This document shows positions 1-7,299 of a stretch of DNA of 19,059 nucleotides, piece after piece. The DNA lies in NCBI GenBank assembly GCA_964644845.1, contig CAZXXS010000093.1:1-19059 (forward strand), in the 5' to 3' direction. Position 1 is the stretch's first letter; each line of letters starts with the position of its first letter. Both the position numbers and the translations under genes were made by a program. Under the pieces are notes generated by a model that was given only the letters and a program-made list of their open reading frames with translations, did not search any database and had not been told where the DNA came from. Source of the stretch: Geothermovivens sp964644845. Its GTDB lineage: Bacteria; Zhuqueibacterota; Zhuqueibacteria; Oleimicrobiales; Geothermoviventaceae.

Positions 1-48
1 GAAGACGACATTCCCATCATGTTGATCGATGAAGCGGAATCCTTTTGA
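1..48 (+). CDS. C-terminal end of an unidentified protein (cut by window edge)
   Basis: Frame 1 is open from the first base to a TGA at 46-48 and encodes EDDIPIMLIDEAESF. The other two forward frames close within about 40 bases. Fifteen residues are too few to assign a family. It is listed because all downstream genes share this strand and the following sequence looks non-coding, so a gene ending here is plausible. The open frame could also be chance. Confidence 0.3.
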   Translation, partial: EDDIPIMLIDEAESF

Positions 49-415
49 TTTCGCAAGCAGGATGAGCACGGCAGTCGACGTTCGGGGGGCTGTGCCTTGA
101 GACCTCGGTAGAAAGCTGGGCACTGGAACCCCGAGTGGTCCCGCATTGCGGCTCCAGGGCGGGGATGAGCGATGGGCGACGTGCTCGCCGTGCCGCGGAA
201 GGCGGTGAGGTGGGCCGGGGCGCAAGCAGTTTCTAGGGGTGTTGCTGGGGGAGAGGCTTGGCGGAGGGCTGGAGCGGACGCGTTGTCTGCGGCTGGGTAA
301 CACTTCTGTACCGCGGCTCTTTGATGTGAAAGGGGGAGTGTTGAAACTCTTTGTTTTTGCGAAGTTTTTGCTTAGATTTGCTGCTGGACCTGCGCGGAAC
401 GGCTGAGATGTAGTC
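49..415. other. 367-nt gap with no recognisable gene
   Basis: No open frame here has natural-looking protein composition. The + strand is G-rich between about 195 and 290. A small perfect hairpin can form at 175-189 (GGCGA, 5-nt loop, TCGCC), but no T-run follows it, so it is not a convincing terminator. A possible promoter lies at 350-380. No tRNA, RNase P, SRP or tmRNA core motif was recognised. Confidence 0.5.
350..380 (+). promoter_or_regulatory. Possible promoter upstream of the HNH gene
   Basis: TTTG at 350-353 is followed after exactly 19 nt by TAGATTTG at 373-380. This matches the TTTG-N19-TAnnTTTG pattern known for Bacteroidota-type housekeeping sigma factors. The same stretch can be read as a weak sigma-70 promoter, TTGTTT (351-356), 16 nt, TAGATT (373-378). 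The start codon is 35 nt downstream. The local AT-rich patch (340-380) stands out in a GC-rich gap. No transcription data are available, so the call is tentative. Confidence 0.3.
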
Positions 416-928
416 ATGGACGGAGTACTTTCGACACGCGTTTTGATGTTGAACCGCAACTACGAGCCGATGAGCGTTGTGTCGGCTCGAAAAGCGATTG
501 TTCTGCTTTACCTCGGGAAAGCGGAAATTGTGGAACGCTACGACCTGTGGGTTCACAGTGTCTCCACGCGAATGCCGGTTCCGAGCATCGTGCGCCTGGT
601 CAGCTACGTGCGGATTCCGCACAGACGCGTTGTACTGACGCGCAAGAACATCATCAAACGCGACAACCGACAGTGCCAGTACTGCGGTACGCGCACGGGC
701 CCGTTCACGGTGGACCACGTGATCCCAAAGGATCGCGGCGGCACCGACTCGTGGGAAAATCTTGTGTGCGCCTGCGTGCGCTGCAACAGTCGCAAAGGCA
801 ATCGCACACCGGAAGAAGCGGGCATGCGGCTGCTCCGGCGCCCGAAGAAGCCGAACCACCTGTTCTTCATCCAGCACCTCATTGGCGTCTACGACGAGCG
901 CTGGAAGCCGTACCTTTTCATGAACTGA
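416..928 (+). CDS. HNH endonuclease family protein
   Basis: The 170-residue protein belongs to the small, widely conserved HNH endonuclease family whose members begin with a VLNxxYEP-type segment (here VLMLNRNYEPMSVVSARKA). The C-terminal half carries the HNH/zinc module: CQYC (C87, C90), the TVDHVIPKDRGG core with D100 and H101, N115 in WENL, and CVRC (C120, C123) followed by NSRKGNRTP. The third position of the HNH triad is Asn, as is common in this group. Such proteins could cleave or nick DNA with a metal ion, but the cellular role of this chromosomal family is not established. It sits alone, 84 nt upstream of scpA, with no phage or restriction genes nearby. The ATG has only a weak ribosome site. 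Family assignment is firm; function is not. Confidence 0.85.
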   Translation: MDGVLSTRVLMLNRNYEPMSVVSARKAIVLLYLGKAEIVERYDLWVHSVSTRMPVPSIVRLVSYVRIPHRRVVLTRKNIIKRDNRQCQYCGTRTGPFTVDHVIPKDRGGTDSWENLVCACVRCNSRKGNRTPEEAGMRLLRRPKKPNHLFFIQHLIGVYDERWKPYLFMN

Positions 929-1012
929 GCCCGCACTGCCGCAGTGGGAACGTGGTCGTTGCATCTGCCGTGAGAGGGCACGCGAGTTAGCTTTGTTCAC
1001 CGTGGAGAAGGG

Positions 1013-1723
1013 ATGCCGTACAAGGTACAACTTGAGAATTTCGAAGGTCCGCTGGATCTTCTCCTGTACCTGATCCGGAAAAACGAAGTTGACATCTACG
1101 ACATCCCGATCGCGGAGATCACAAGGCAGTACCTGGAGTACCTGGACGTCATCCAGCATCTGGATCTTGATCGGGCCAGCGAGTTCATTCTAATGGCTGC
1201 CACGCTCATTCGGATCAAGGCCCAGATGCTTCTGCCACGGCCAGAACTGGACGAGGACGAAGAGTACGAGGATCCTCGCCAGGAGCTGGTCCAGAAATTG
1301 TTGGAGTACCAGCGCTTTAAGACGGTCGCCGAAGCGCTGGCAGAACGCGAAACGGAACACCGCGACCTTCTGCCGCGGTCGTTTTTTTACTTCGAGGGGA
1401 ATGGCCACGACTCGGAAGCCCCTGCGCCGTCTGTGTCGCTCTTTGACCTGATCGCCGTCTTCAAGGAGGTGATGCAAAGGGCGCCGGAGCGCGACTACCA
1501 TGCTGTTCAGCCGCTTCCTGTGACGGTTGAGGAGCAAATTGAGTACGTTGTGGACTACCTGGCGGAGCGGGGGCATGCGCTGTTTGCGGACTTGATTCGC
1601 GGGTTGCCCGATCGCCTGACGATGGTGGTGACCTTTGTGGCCATTCTCGAGCTAATCCGACGAGGAGCCGTCCAGGTTCGCCAGGCTTCACCGTTCGGCG
1701 AGATCTGGATTCAAAAGGTGTGA
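1013..1723 (+). CDS. scpA: Segregation and condensation protein A (kleisin ScpA)
   Basis: ScpA is the kleisin subunit that bridges the SMC ATPase heads and, with ScpB, forms the bacterial condensin needed for chromosome organisation and segregation on the nucleoid. The 236-residue protein has the family's N-terminal signature (VQLENFEGPLDLLLYLIRK, residues 5-23), followed by VDIYDIPIAEITRQYLEYL and the helix with ATLIRIKAQMLLPRP that docks on SMC. A variable acidic middle (EDEEYEDPRQE) follows, and the C-terminal winged helix ends in EIWIQKV. Length is normal. The ATG is preceded by GGAGAAGGG. It is the first gene of a compact run, with scpB 48 nt downstream, the classical pairing. No smc gene is in the window. 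Confidence 0.96.
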   Translation: MPYKVQLENFEGPLDLLLYLIRKNEVDIYDIPIAEITRQYLEYLDVIQHLDLDRASEFILMAATLIRIKAQMLLPRPELDEDEEYEDPRQELVQKLLEYQRFKTVAEALAERETEHRDLLPRSFFYFEGNGHDSEAPAPSVSLFDLIAVFKEVMQRAPERDYHAVQPLPVTVEEQIEYVVDYLAERGHALFADLIRGLPDRLTMVVTFVAILELIRRGAVQVRQASPFGEIWIQKV

Positions 1724-1771
1724 TGGGCGAGGGGACCGGCCGAAACAGGCTGGTGTACCAGGACGGATTCG

Positions 1772-2431
1772 ATGGAACTTGACGAACTGAAGTCCATTGT
1801 GGAAGCGCTTATTTTTGCTTCGGAAGAGCCGATCAGCCTGGGAAGGCTGACTAAAAACATCGAGGAAGCGACCCCGAAGCAAATCGAAAAAGCCATCGAA
1901 GCGCTCAATCGCGAGTACGACGAGACGGGGCGTTCGTTCTTTGTCAAGAAGCTGGCTGGTGGCTACCAGTTCGTGACCAAGCCCGAATACGGTCGCTGGG
2001 TGCGCAGGATTTTGAAGACGACGTCGCGGCCGCGGTTGTCCCGTGCAGCTTTGGAGACGCTTTCAATCATCGCATTCAAGCAGCCGGTGAGCCGTTCAGA
2101 AATCGATTTCGTCCGCGGTGTCAATTCCGATGGCGTACTGAAATCGCTGCTGGAGCGGCGCTTAATCGCAATCGCTGGTCGCGCCGACACCGTTGGGCGA
2201 CCACTCCTCTACAAAACGACGCCCGAATTCCTTCGTTACTTCGGGCTCAACTCGCTTGACGATCTGCCGAAGCCGAAGGAAATCGACGAGTTGCTGGCTT
2301 CAGGTGAGGCAGCCACTATTCTGGGCGACGCCGAGAGCGAGGCTCGTGCGGCGGGCGAAAAGACGGACAGTCCGGCTGCGAATGAACCTGGGCCAGGTCT
2401 GGAAGCGAAGCCGCCCGGAGAACCGGAGTGA
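1772..2431 (+). CDS. scpB: Segregation and condensation protein B (ScpB)
   Basis: ScpB dimerises and binds the linker of ScpA in the SMC-ScpAB condensin. The 219-residue protein has two winged-helix units: residues 1-75 (ELKSIVEALIFASEEPIS, then FFVKKLAGGYQFVTKPEY) and about 85-160 (RLSRAALETLSIIAFKQPVS, IDFVRGVNSDGVLKSLLERR, GRADTVGRPLLYKTTPEFL). These are hallmark ScpB motifs. Residues from about 180 form a low-complexity Ala/Glu/Pro tail, common in the family. The start is an ATG behind a weak AGGA site (1760-1763). The TGA overlaps the GTG of the next gene by 4 nt (GTGA), implying translational coupling with the pseudouridine synthase. Confidence 0.96.
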   Translation: MELDELKSIVEALIFASEEPISLGRLTKNIEEATPKQIEKAIEALNREYDETGRSFFVKKLAGGYQFVTKPEYGRWVRRILKTTSRPRLSRAALETLSIIAFKQPVSRSEIDFVRGVNSDGVLKSLLERRLIAIAGRADTVGRPLLYKTTPEFLRYFGLNSLDDLPKPKEIDELLASGEAATILGDAESEARAAGEKTDSPAANEPGPGLEAKPPGEPE

Positions 2432-3180
2432 CGCGCGAGGGCGGAACGATCCGGATCAACCGCTACTTAGCCCAGTGCGGCGTGGCTTCGCGTCGACGCG
2501 CTGAAGACCTGATCAGACAGGGGCGGGTGCGGATCAACGGCGACGTGGTAAGCGGGCTCGGTGTGCGCGTTAGACCCGGCGTGGACGTGGTCGAGGTGGA
2601 CGGCTGCTCAGTCTTGCCGGCCGAGGAGCGTGTGGTCGTCCTGTTGAACAAGCCTCGGGGGGTGGTAACCACGGCGCGGGACGAGCGCGGGCGTCCGACG
2701 GTGGTGGAACTTGTCGATTTGCCGCAGCGACTTTTTCCGGTTGGCCGGCTGGACATCGACACCGAGGGCGCGCTGTTGCTCACAAACGATGGCGACCTGG
2801 CATTTCGTTTGACGCACCCGCGCTTTGGTGTGGAGAAGGTCTACCACGCTGTACTCGACCGGTCCATTTCGGCTGAGGATCTGGAGCGTTTACAGCGCGG
2901 TGTGCAGATCGACTCAGGTGTGACCTCGCCCTGCCGCGCCAGATGGCTTGGCAGTCCTAACCGCGTCGAGGTGGTCCTGCACGAGGGCAAGAAGCGGCAG
3001 GTACGGAAGATGTTTCGTTCTCTCGGATACCAGGTCGTGGAACTCCGGCGGGTTGCCATCGGGCCCATCAAGCTTGGTACGTTGCCGCCCGGTAAGTGGC
3101 GCCTGTTGACGGCTGAGGAAGTTCAGGGTTTGCGGAGGGAGGTCGGACTGGAAGTGAAACCGGAGGGAAACGCAGCATGA
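2428..3180 (+). CDS. rluB: RluB/RsuA-family pseudouridine synthase
   Basis: This family isomerises a specific rRNA uridine to pseudouridine. RluB acts on 23S rRNA (U2605 in E. coli) and the close relative RsuA on 16S rRNA. The 250-residue protein begins with an S4 RNA-binding domain (about 8-55: RINRYLAQCGVASRRRAEDL, then GRVRINGDVV). The catalytic domain includes VVVLLNKPRGVVTT, the active-site segment GRLDIDTEGALLLTNDGD with the presumed catalytic Asp109, a conserved EGKKRQVRKMF, and LGTLPPGKWRLLT. Start is GTG, overlapping the scpB stop by 4 nt; its own stop overlaps the cmk ATG (ATGA). The position after scpB is where rluB usually sits, so RluB is favoured over RsuA or RluE; the exact target site is inferred. 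Confidence 0.9.
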   Translation: MTREGGTIRINRYLAQCGVASRRRAEDLIRQGRVRINGDVVSGLGVRVRPGVDVVEVDGCSVLPAEERVVVLLNKPRGVVTTARDERGRPTVVELVDLPQRLFPVGRLDIDTEGALLLTNDGDLAFRLTHPRFGVEKVYHAVLDRSISAEDLERLQRGVQIDSGVTSPCRARWLGSPNRVEVVLHEGKKRQVRKMFRSLGYQVVELRRVAIGPIKLGTLPPGKWRLLTAEEVQGLRREVGLEVKPEGNAA

Positions 3181-3914
3181 AGTCCCGGCGGAAGCCAATC
3201 GTTGCCATCGACGGTCCCGCCGGGTCTGGAAAAAGTACGACGGCTCGTTTAGCGGCACAACGACTTGGCTACCTTTACCTTGACACCGGGGCCATGTACC
3301 GCGCTGTCACACTGAAAGCCTTGCGCGAAGGAGTGGACGTCCGCGACGACGAAGCTGTGGCTAAACTCGCCGAAGAGGCCCAGATTGACCTTGTGATGCG
3401 GGATGGCAAACTCACGGTACTTTTGGATGGCGAGGACGTGACCGAAGCCATCCGAATGCCCGAGGTTAGCCGGAACATTGGTCCGGTTGCGGACAACCCG
3501 GAAGTCCGGCGCGTTCTCGTCGAGCGTCAGCGGCAGTTGGGAAAAGAGGGCGGTGTGGTTGCTGAAGGGCGCGACATTGGCACTGTGGTTTTCCCCGATG
3601 CTGAGGTAAAGCTGTTCTTGACCGCGCTGCCACACGAACGCGCCCGGAGGCGACACAAGGAATTGCTTGGCAAAGGTGTGAATCTGCCGCTGAGCGACAT
3701 CCGGGAGGAAATCGAGAAGCGCGACCAAGAGGACATGTCCAGGCCGGTGGGAGCGTTGCGAAAAGCGCCTGATGCGATCGAGTTGGACACCACAGGACTG
3801 GCCATCGAAGAACAGGTGGCGGAAGTTGTGCGGCTCGCGAAAGCGGCTGAACGCCGCCTCGCGGAAAATGAGGTGGCCGGGCGAGAGGCTTCGACGACGA
3901 GTGCTTCTCGGTGA
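3177..3914 (+). CDS. cmk: Cytidylate kinase
   Basis: Cmk phosphorylates CMP and dCMP with ATP, recycling pyrimidine nucleotides in the cytoplasm. The 245-residue protein starts with a P-loop, GPAGSGKST (13-21), followed by YLYLDTGAMYRAVTLKA (DTGAMYR at 36-42), the CMP-binding insert with DVTEAIRMPEV, the substrate motif EGRDIGTVVFPDA (130-142), and the lid-region motif RDQEDMSRPVGALRKAPDA. All are standard for bacterial type I Cmk. The C-terminal 20 residues or so are a poorly conserved charged/Ser-rich extension. ATG overlaps the upstream stop and the TGA overlaps the next gene's GTG (GTGA), so this is an interior operon gene. Adjacency to ispH and rpsA is a common bacterial arrangement. Confidence 0.96.
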   Translation: MKSRRKPIVAIDGPAGSGKSTTARLAAQRLGYLYLDTGAMYRAVTLKALREGVDVRDDEAVAKLAEEAQIDLVMRDGKLTVLLDGEDVTEAIRMPEVSRNIGPVADNPEVRRVLVERQRQLGKEGGVVAEGRDIGTVVFPDAEVKLFLTALPHERARRRHKELLGKGVNLPLSDIREEIEKRDQEDMSRPVGALRKAPDAIELDTTGLAIEEQVAEVVRLAKAAERRLAENEVAGREASTTSASR

Positions 3915-4840
3915 TGCCGTGGCAACCGGATGCGTGGAGAATGGAAACGATTGCCGAAGCTCGCAAAATCGAGACCAGGGTTGAAATTGATCCCGGGGCC
4001 GGCTTTTGCCCGGGAGTGCGTCGGGCAATCCGCCAGGCGGAAGAGGAGATTCGGAAAGGCGGCGATCTGGCGGTCATCGGTGAGCTTATTCACAACCGCC
4101 GGGAAATTCGGCGTCTCGAGGGGCTCGGAATCGAACTGGTCGATCAAGAGACGCTGGCCAAAGCGCAAAGCCTGAGAGCGGTTGCACCGTACCGCAGGCT
4201 GATGGTCCGCGCGCACGGTTTACCGAAGGGGCTGTACGAACGTTTGCGGGCCGAGGGATACGAAATTGTGGATGGTACTTGCCCGGTCGTGGAACGTTCG
4301 CAGCGCTTTGTGCGTCGGTACTTCGAGCGCGGCTACCAGGTCGTGATCGTTGGGAAACCGCACCATCCGGAAGTAGTGGCCCTGGTTGGGCAGGTGGATG
4401 GCCCCGTGTGGGTGGCCATGGAGCCCGAGGATGTTCGGGATCTGGACCCGCAGCGGCCTGTGCTGCTAATGGCCCAGACTACGATCGAACCGGAGCGCTT
4501 CGAACGCGTGCGTCGTTACCTGGAAGAGATGGCAGAAACGCTCGAGGTCCGGAACACAATTTGCAAAGCGATTTCGGGCCGTCACGAACAGGTCCGGGAG
4601 TTTGCCGTTCGGCACGACGTGGTGATTTTTGTGGGCGGCCGAAATAGTTCGAACACAAAGCTTCTCTTCGGCGTTTGCAAGTCGGTGAATCCCCGGTCGT
4701 ACTGGATTGAGTCCGAAGACGAAATTCAGCGGGACTGGTTCTCCGGTGCTGAGACAGTCGGGGTTTCCGGAAGCGCGTCTACGCCGCCGTGGCAACTTGA
4801 GCAGGTGGCCCGCTACGTGGAGCATCTTGTCAGCCGTTGA
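3911..4840 (+). CDS. ispH: 4-hydroxy-3-methylbut-2-enyl diphosphate reductase
   Basis: IspH performs the last step of the MEP pathway, reducing HMBPP to IPP and DMAPP with a [4Fe-4S] cluster. All three cluster cysteines are visible (numbered from the GTG): C33 in GFCPGVRRAI, C124 in DGTCPVVERS, C218 in NTICKAISGRHEQ. The substrate-site residues are also present: GELIHN, HHPEV (with the proton-relay Glu154), AQTT, GGRNSSNTKLL and the C-terminal SGSASTPPWQLEQV. Length of 309 is slightly above typical because of extra N-terminal residues. Possible starts are GTG 3911 (4-nt overlap with cmk), ATG 3914 or ATG 3944; none has a strong ribosome site, and 3944 gives the more usual N-terminus. It shows the pathway is MEP rather than mevalonate. 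Confidence 0.95.
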   Translation: MMPWQPDAWRMETIAEARKIETRVEIDPGAGFCPGVRRAIRQAEEEIRKGGDLAVIGELIHNRREIRRLEGLGIELVDQETLAKAQSLRAVAPYRRLMVRAHGLPKGLYERLRAEGYEIVDGTCPVVERSQRFVRRYFERGYQVVIVGKPHHPEVVALVGQVDGPVWVAMEPEDVRDLDPQRPVLLMAQTTIEPERFERVRRYLEEMAETLEVRNTICKAISGRHEQVREFAVRHDVVIFVGGRNSSNTKLLFGVCKSVNPRSYWIESEDEIQRDWFSGAETVGVSGSASTPPWQLEQVARYVEHLVSR

Positions 4841-4874
4841 CCCGTGGTGGCGAGTTGACGTGTCCCAGCTACGA

Positions 4875-4912
4875 TTTGAACTCGGGGACGTGAGAAGCCC
4901 CGAGAATTCAAA
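4875..4912 (+). promoter_or_regulatory. Long hairpin in the rpsA 5' leader
   Basis: CTCGGGG (4881-4887) and CCCCGAG (4898-4904) are perfect inverted repeats around a 10-nt loop. The stem continues outward, past a 2-nt AA bulge (4905-4906), with TTTGAA (4875-4880) pairing to TTCAAA (4907-4912). That gives 13 base pairs in total. No T-run follows, so it does not look like a Rho-independent terminator. It ends 40 nt before the rpsA start codon. Ribosomal protein S1 represses its own translation in E. coli, so a leader structure is a plausible control element, but that is inference here. Confidence 0.55.
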
Positions 4913-4935
4913 ATAAAGCCCGTCGAGGGTGAGTA

Positions 4936-4944
4936 AAAGGAGGT
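4936..4944 (+). promoter_or_regulatory. Strong Shine-Dalgarno site of rpsA
   Basis: AAAGGAGGT is a near-perfect anti-16S complement, 8 nt before ATG 4953. It is the best ribosome site in the window and fixes the rpsA start. It also indicates that this organism uses Shine-Dalgarno initiation, unlike typical Bacteroidota. Confidence 0.8.
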
Positions 4945-4952
4945 AAACGTTA

Positions 4953-7280
4953 ATGGACGAGGTCCGAAACCAGGAAAACCTGCAGCACCCTGCGGAGGAA
5001 CAGCCGCAGGCCGAACTGGAACAACAAGGAGGTGAGGTCCAGGCTCCAGAGGTAAAGGAGGCCGAGGCGACGGAGACGAAGGCAAAAGCGACCAAGTCGG
5101 GCGCCAGGAAGGATCTGAAGATCCTGGCGCTTGAAGAAGAAGCGGCCGACGTCGACTACACGCCTGAAGAAGCCGAGCTGATGGCGCGTCTGTACGACAG
5201 CACGATGATGGACTTTGTGGAAGGCACAGTGGTCCGTGGCAAAGTGCTGGCCGTGGACGAAAATGGCGTCACGGTGGACATCGGCTTCAAATCCGAAGGC
5301 GTGATTCCGCTCGAAGAGTTCCCAAATCCAGAGGAACTCAAAATCGGCGACGACATCGAGGTGTTTCTCGATGGCATCGAGGACCTGGATGGTCAGCTCG
5401 TTCTCTCCAAGAAACGCGCCGACTTCATGCGCGCGTGGGAAAAGGTGAGGAAGGCCTGGGAGAACGACGAGATCGTCGAGGGTCGGATCACACGTCGGAT
5501 CAAGGGAGGGCTCATCGTGGATTTGGGCGGAGTGGACGCATTTCTGCCCGGTTCGCAGATCGACGTGCGGCCGATCCGCGATTTCGACTCCTACATTGGC
5601 CAGACGATGACGTTCAAGATCGTGAAGCTGAACGACTTCCGGAAAAATGTCGTCGTGTCCCACCGCGTGCTGGTCGAGGACGAGCTGAAAGAACAGCGCG
5701 AAAAGATCCTGGCCAACCTGGAACGCGGTCAGGTGCTGGAAGGGATTGTGAAGAACATCACCGACTTCGGTGTTTTCATTGACCTCGGTGGCGTGGACGG
5801 CCTGTTGCACATCAACGATCTGTCCTGGGGACGGGTAAGTCACCCGTCGGAAATCGTGCAGCTGGATCAAAAGATCCAGGTGATGGTTCTGGATTTCAAC
5901 GAGAGCAAGGACCGAATCTCCCTGGGCCTGAAGCAGCTGCAACCACACCCTTGGGACAACGTGGATGTCAAGTACCCCGAGGGCTCCGTGGTGGAAGGGC
6001 GCGTGGTCAGCATTTGCGACTACGGTGCGTTCGTGGAGCTCGAGAAGGGGGTGGAGGGCTTGATCCACATCTCCGAGATGTCGTGGACGCAGCACATCAA
6101 GCACCCGTCCCAGGTGCTGAAAGAGGGCCAGATCATCAAGGCCAAGGTGCTGAACGTTCGGAAAGACGAGCGCAAGATCTCGCTTGGTCTCAAGCAGCTT
6201 GAGCCCGATCCGTGGGAAACGCTTGAGCAGAAGTACCCGGTTGGTACGGTGGTTGAGGGCAAAGTCCGCAACCTGACCAATTTCGGCGCCTTCGTGGAGC
6301 TGGAGGAAGGGATTGACGGACTGGTGCACATCAGCGACCTGTCGTGGACGAAGAAAATCCGTCACCCGGGAGAAGTACTCGAGAAGGGGCAGACAGTCAA
6401 GGTCGTTGTGCTGGGTGTGGATCGCCAGCGGCGCCGGATTTCCCTCGGGTACAAGCAGACCATGCCGAACCCGTGGGATCGGTTCGAGGAGCTGTACCTG
6501 CCGGGCACGATGACAAAAGGCAAGATCGTGCGTCTGCTCGAGAAAGGCCTGATCGTCGAGCTGCCTGAAGAAGTGGAGGGTTTTGTGCCACTGTCGCACC
6601 TGGCTCGGACGGGCATCACGAAGCCCGCCGACGGTTACCAGCTCGGCGAAGAGCTCGACCTGTACGTGATCGAGTTCAGTAAAGACAACAAGCGCATCGT
6701 GTTGTCTGAGAAGCGTGCCCTTGAGAAGATGGCCAAGGAGGCTGAGGGCGAAAAGGCGGAAACGGCCACAGCTGCTGAGGGCGAAACTGCCGAGGGAGAA
6801 ACGGCTGAAGCTCAAGCGCCCGAGGGAAAAGCCGAAGAAACCGAAGCGGCTGAAGCCCAAAAGGCAGAGGTTGAGGCTCCTGCCGAACCCAAGGCCGAGG
6901 AGCAAGAAGCAGCTGCTGACGAGAAGCACGCGGAAGCGGAAGAGCCCCAGGTTGAAGCGGCCGAGGAAGCAAAAGAGGCGGAGGTCGCTGAACCAGAGGA
7001 AGCTGCTGAGGCGGCCGAGACGGTGAAGGAAGAAGTAGCGGCCGAGGCTCCGCCGGAAGAAACGAAAGCCGAGTCGGCTCCGGAGACCGGCAAAGCGGAA
7101 GAAAAGCCGAAGAAACGGACCCGCAAGACGTCGAAGGCAAAAGCAGCCAAAGCGGAAGAGGCTTCTGAAGCTGAGTCCGAACAGCCTGCAGAAGAACCGG
7201 CCGACGACAGCACTCAGACAGCAGCTTCCGACGAAACTCCGGATTCCGCGGAAGGGAAGGATCAGAAAGAAGAAGGCTAA
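4953..7280 (+). CDS. rpsA: Small ribosomal subunit protein S1 with long acidic C-terminal tail
   Basis: S1 binds mRNA and helps load it on the 30S subunit. Six S1 (OB-fold) repeats can be read at about residues 88-154, 174-238, 260-328, 345-416, 431-502 and 517-587. Repeats 3-5 carry the clear GVEGLIHISEMSW...RKISLGLKQL pattern, and the first two and sixth are more divergent, as in other S1 proteins. Residues 1-70 are an acidic, charged N-terminal extension. Residues 592-775 form an Ala/Glu/Lys/Pro-rich low-complexity tail with one basic patch (KPKKRTRKTSKAKAAK, about 718-733). At 775 residues it is much longer than the 557-residue E. coli protein. It follows ispH by 112 nt with its own leader hairpin and ribosome site, and is followed by a terminator. 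Confidence 0.95.
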   Translation: MDEVRNQENLQHPAEEQPQAELEQQGGEVQAPEVKEAEATETKAKATKSGARKDLKILALEEEAADVDYTPEEAELMARLYDSTMMDFVEGTVVRGKVLAVDENGVTVDIGFKSEGVIPLEEFPNPEELKIGDDIEVFLDGIEDLDGQLVLSKKRADFMRAWEKVRKAWENDEIVEGRITRRIKGGLIVDLGGVDAFLPGSQIDVRPIRDFDSYIGQTMTFKIVKLNDFRKNVVVSHRVLVEDELKEQREKILANLERGQVLEGIVKNITDFGVFIDLGGVDGLLHINDLSWGRVSHPSEIVQLDQKIQVMVLDFNESKDRISLGLKQLQPHPWDNVDVKYPEGSVVEGRVVSICDYGAFVELEKGVEGLIHISEMSWTQHIKHPSQVLKEGQIIKAKVLNVRKDERKISLGLKQLEPDPWETLEQKYPVGTVVEGKVRNLTNFGAFVELEEGIDGLVHISDLSWTKKIRHPGEVLEKGQTVKVVVLGVDRQRRRISLGYKQTMPNPWDRFEELYLPGTMTKGKIVRLLEKGLIVELPEEVEGFVPLSHLARTGITKPADGYQLGEELDLYVIEFSKDNKRIVLSEKRALEKMAKEAEGEKAETATAAEGETAEGETAEAQAPEGKAEETEAAEAQKAEVEAPAEPKAEEQEAAADEKHAEAEEPQVEAAEEAKEAEVAEPEEAAEAAETVKEEVAAEAPPEETKAESAPETGKAEEKPKKRTRKTSKAKAAKAEEASEAESEQPAEEPADDSTQTAASDETPDSAEGKDQKEEG
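6726..7277 (+). repeat. Low-complexity Ala/Glu-rich segment inside rpsA
   Basis: This stretch encodes residues 592-775 of S1, built from irregular repeats of short units such as AEGE, AAEA, EEAK and EAEV. The DNA is purine-rich (GAA, GAG, GCG and GCC codons) and keeps the S1 frame open to the stop. The repeats are imperfect rather than tandem copies of one unit. It is probably disordered protein. Its composition also creates the very long open frames seen on the opposite strand. Confidence 0.8.
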
Positions 7281-7299
7281 ATCTGATTTGAACAGAACG

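Noticed and set aside
233..1159. 308-residue - strand open frame over the first gap and the HNH gene
   Set aside because: It overlaps the HNH protein and the start of scpA, both with full family motifs, and shows no recognisable domain.
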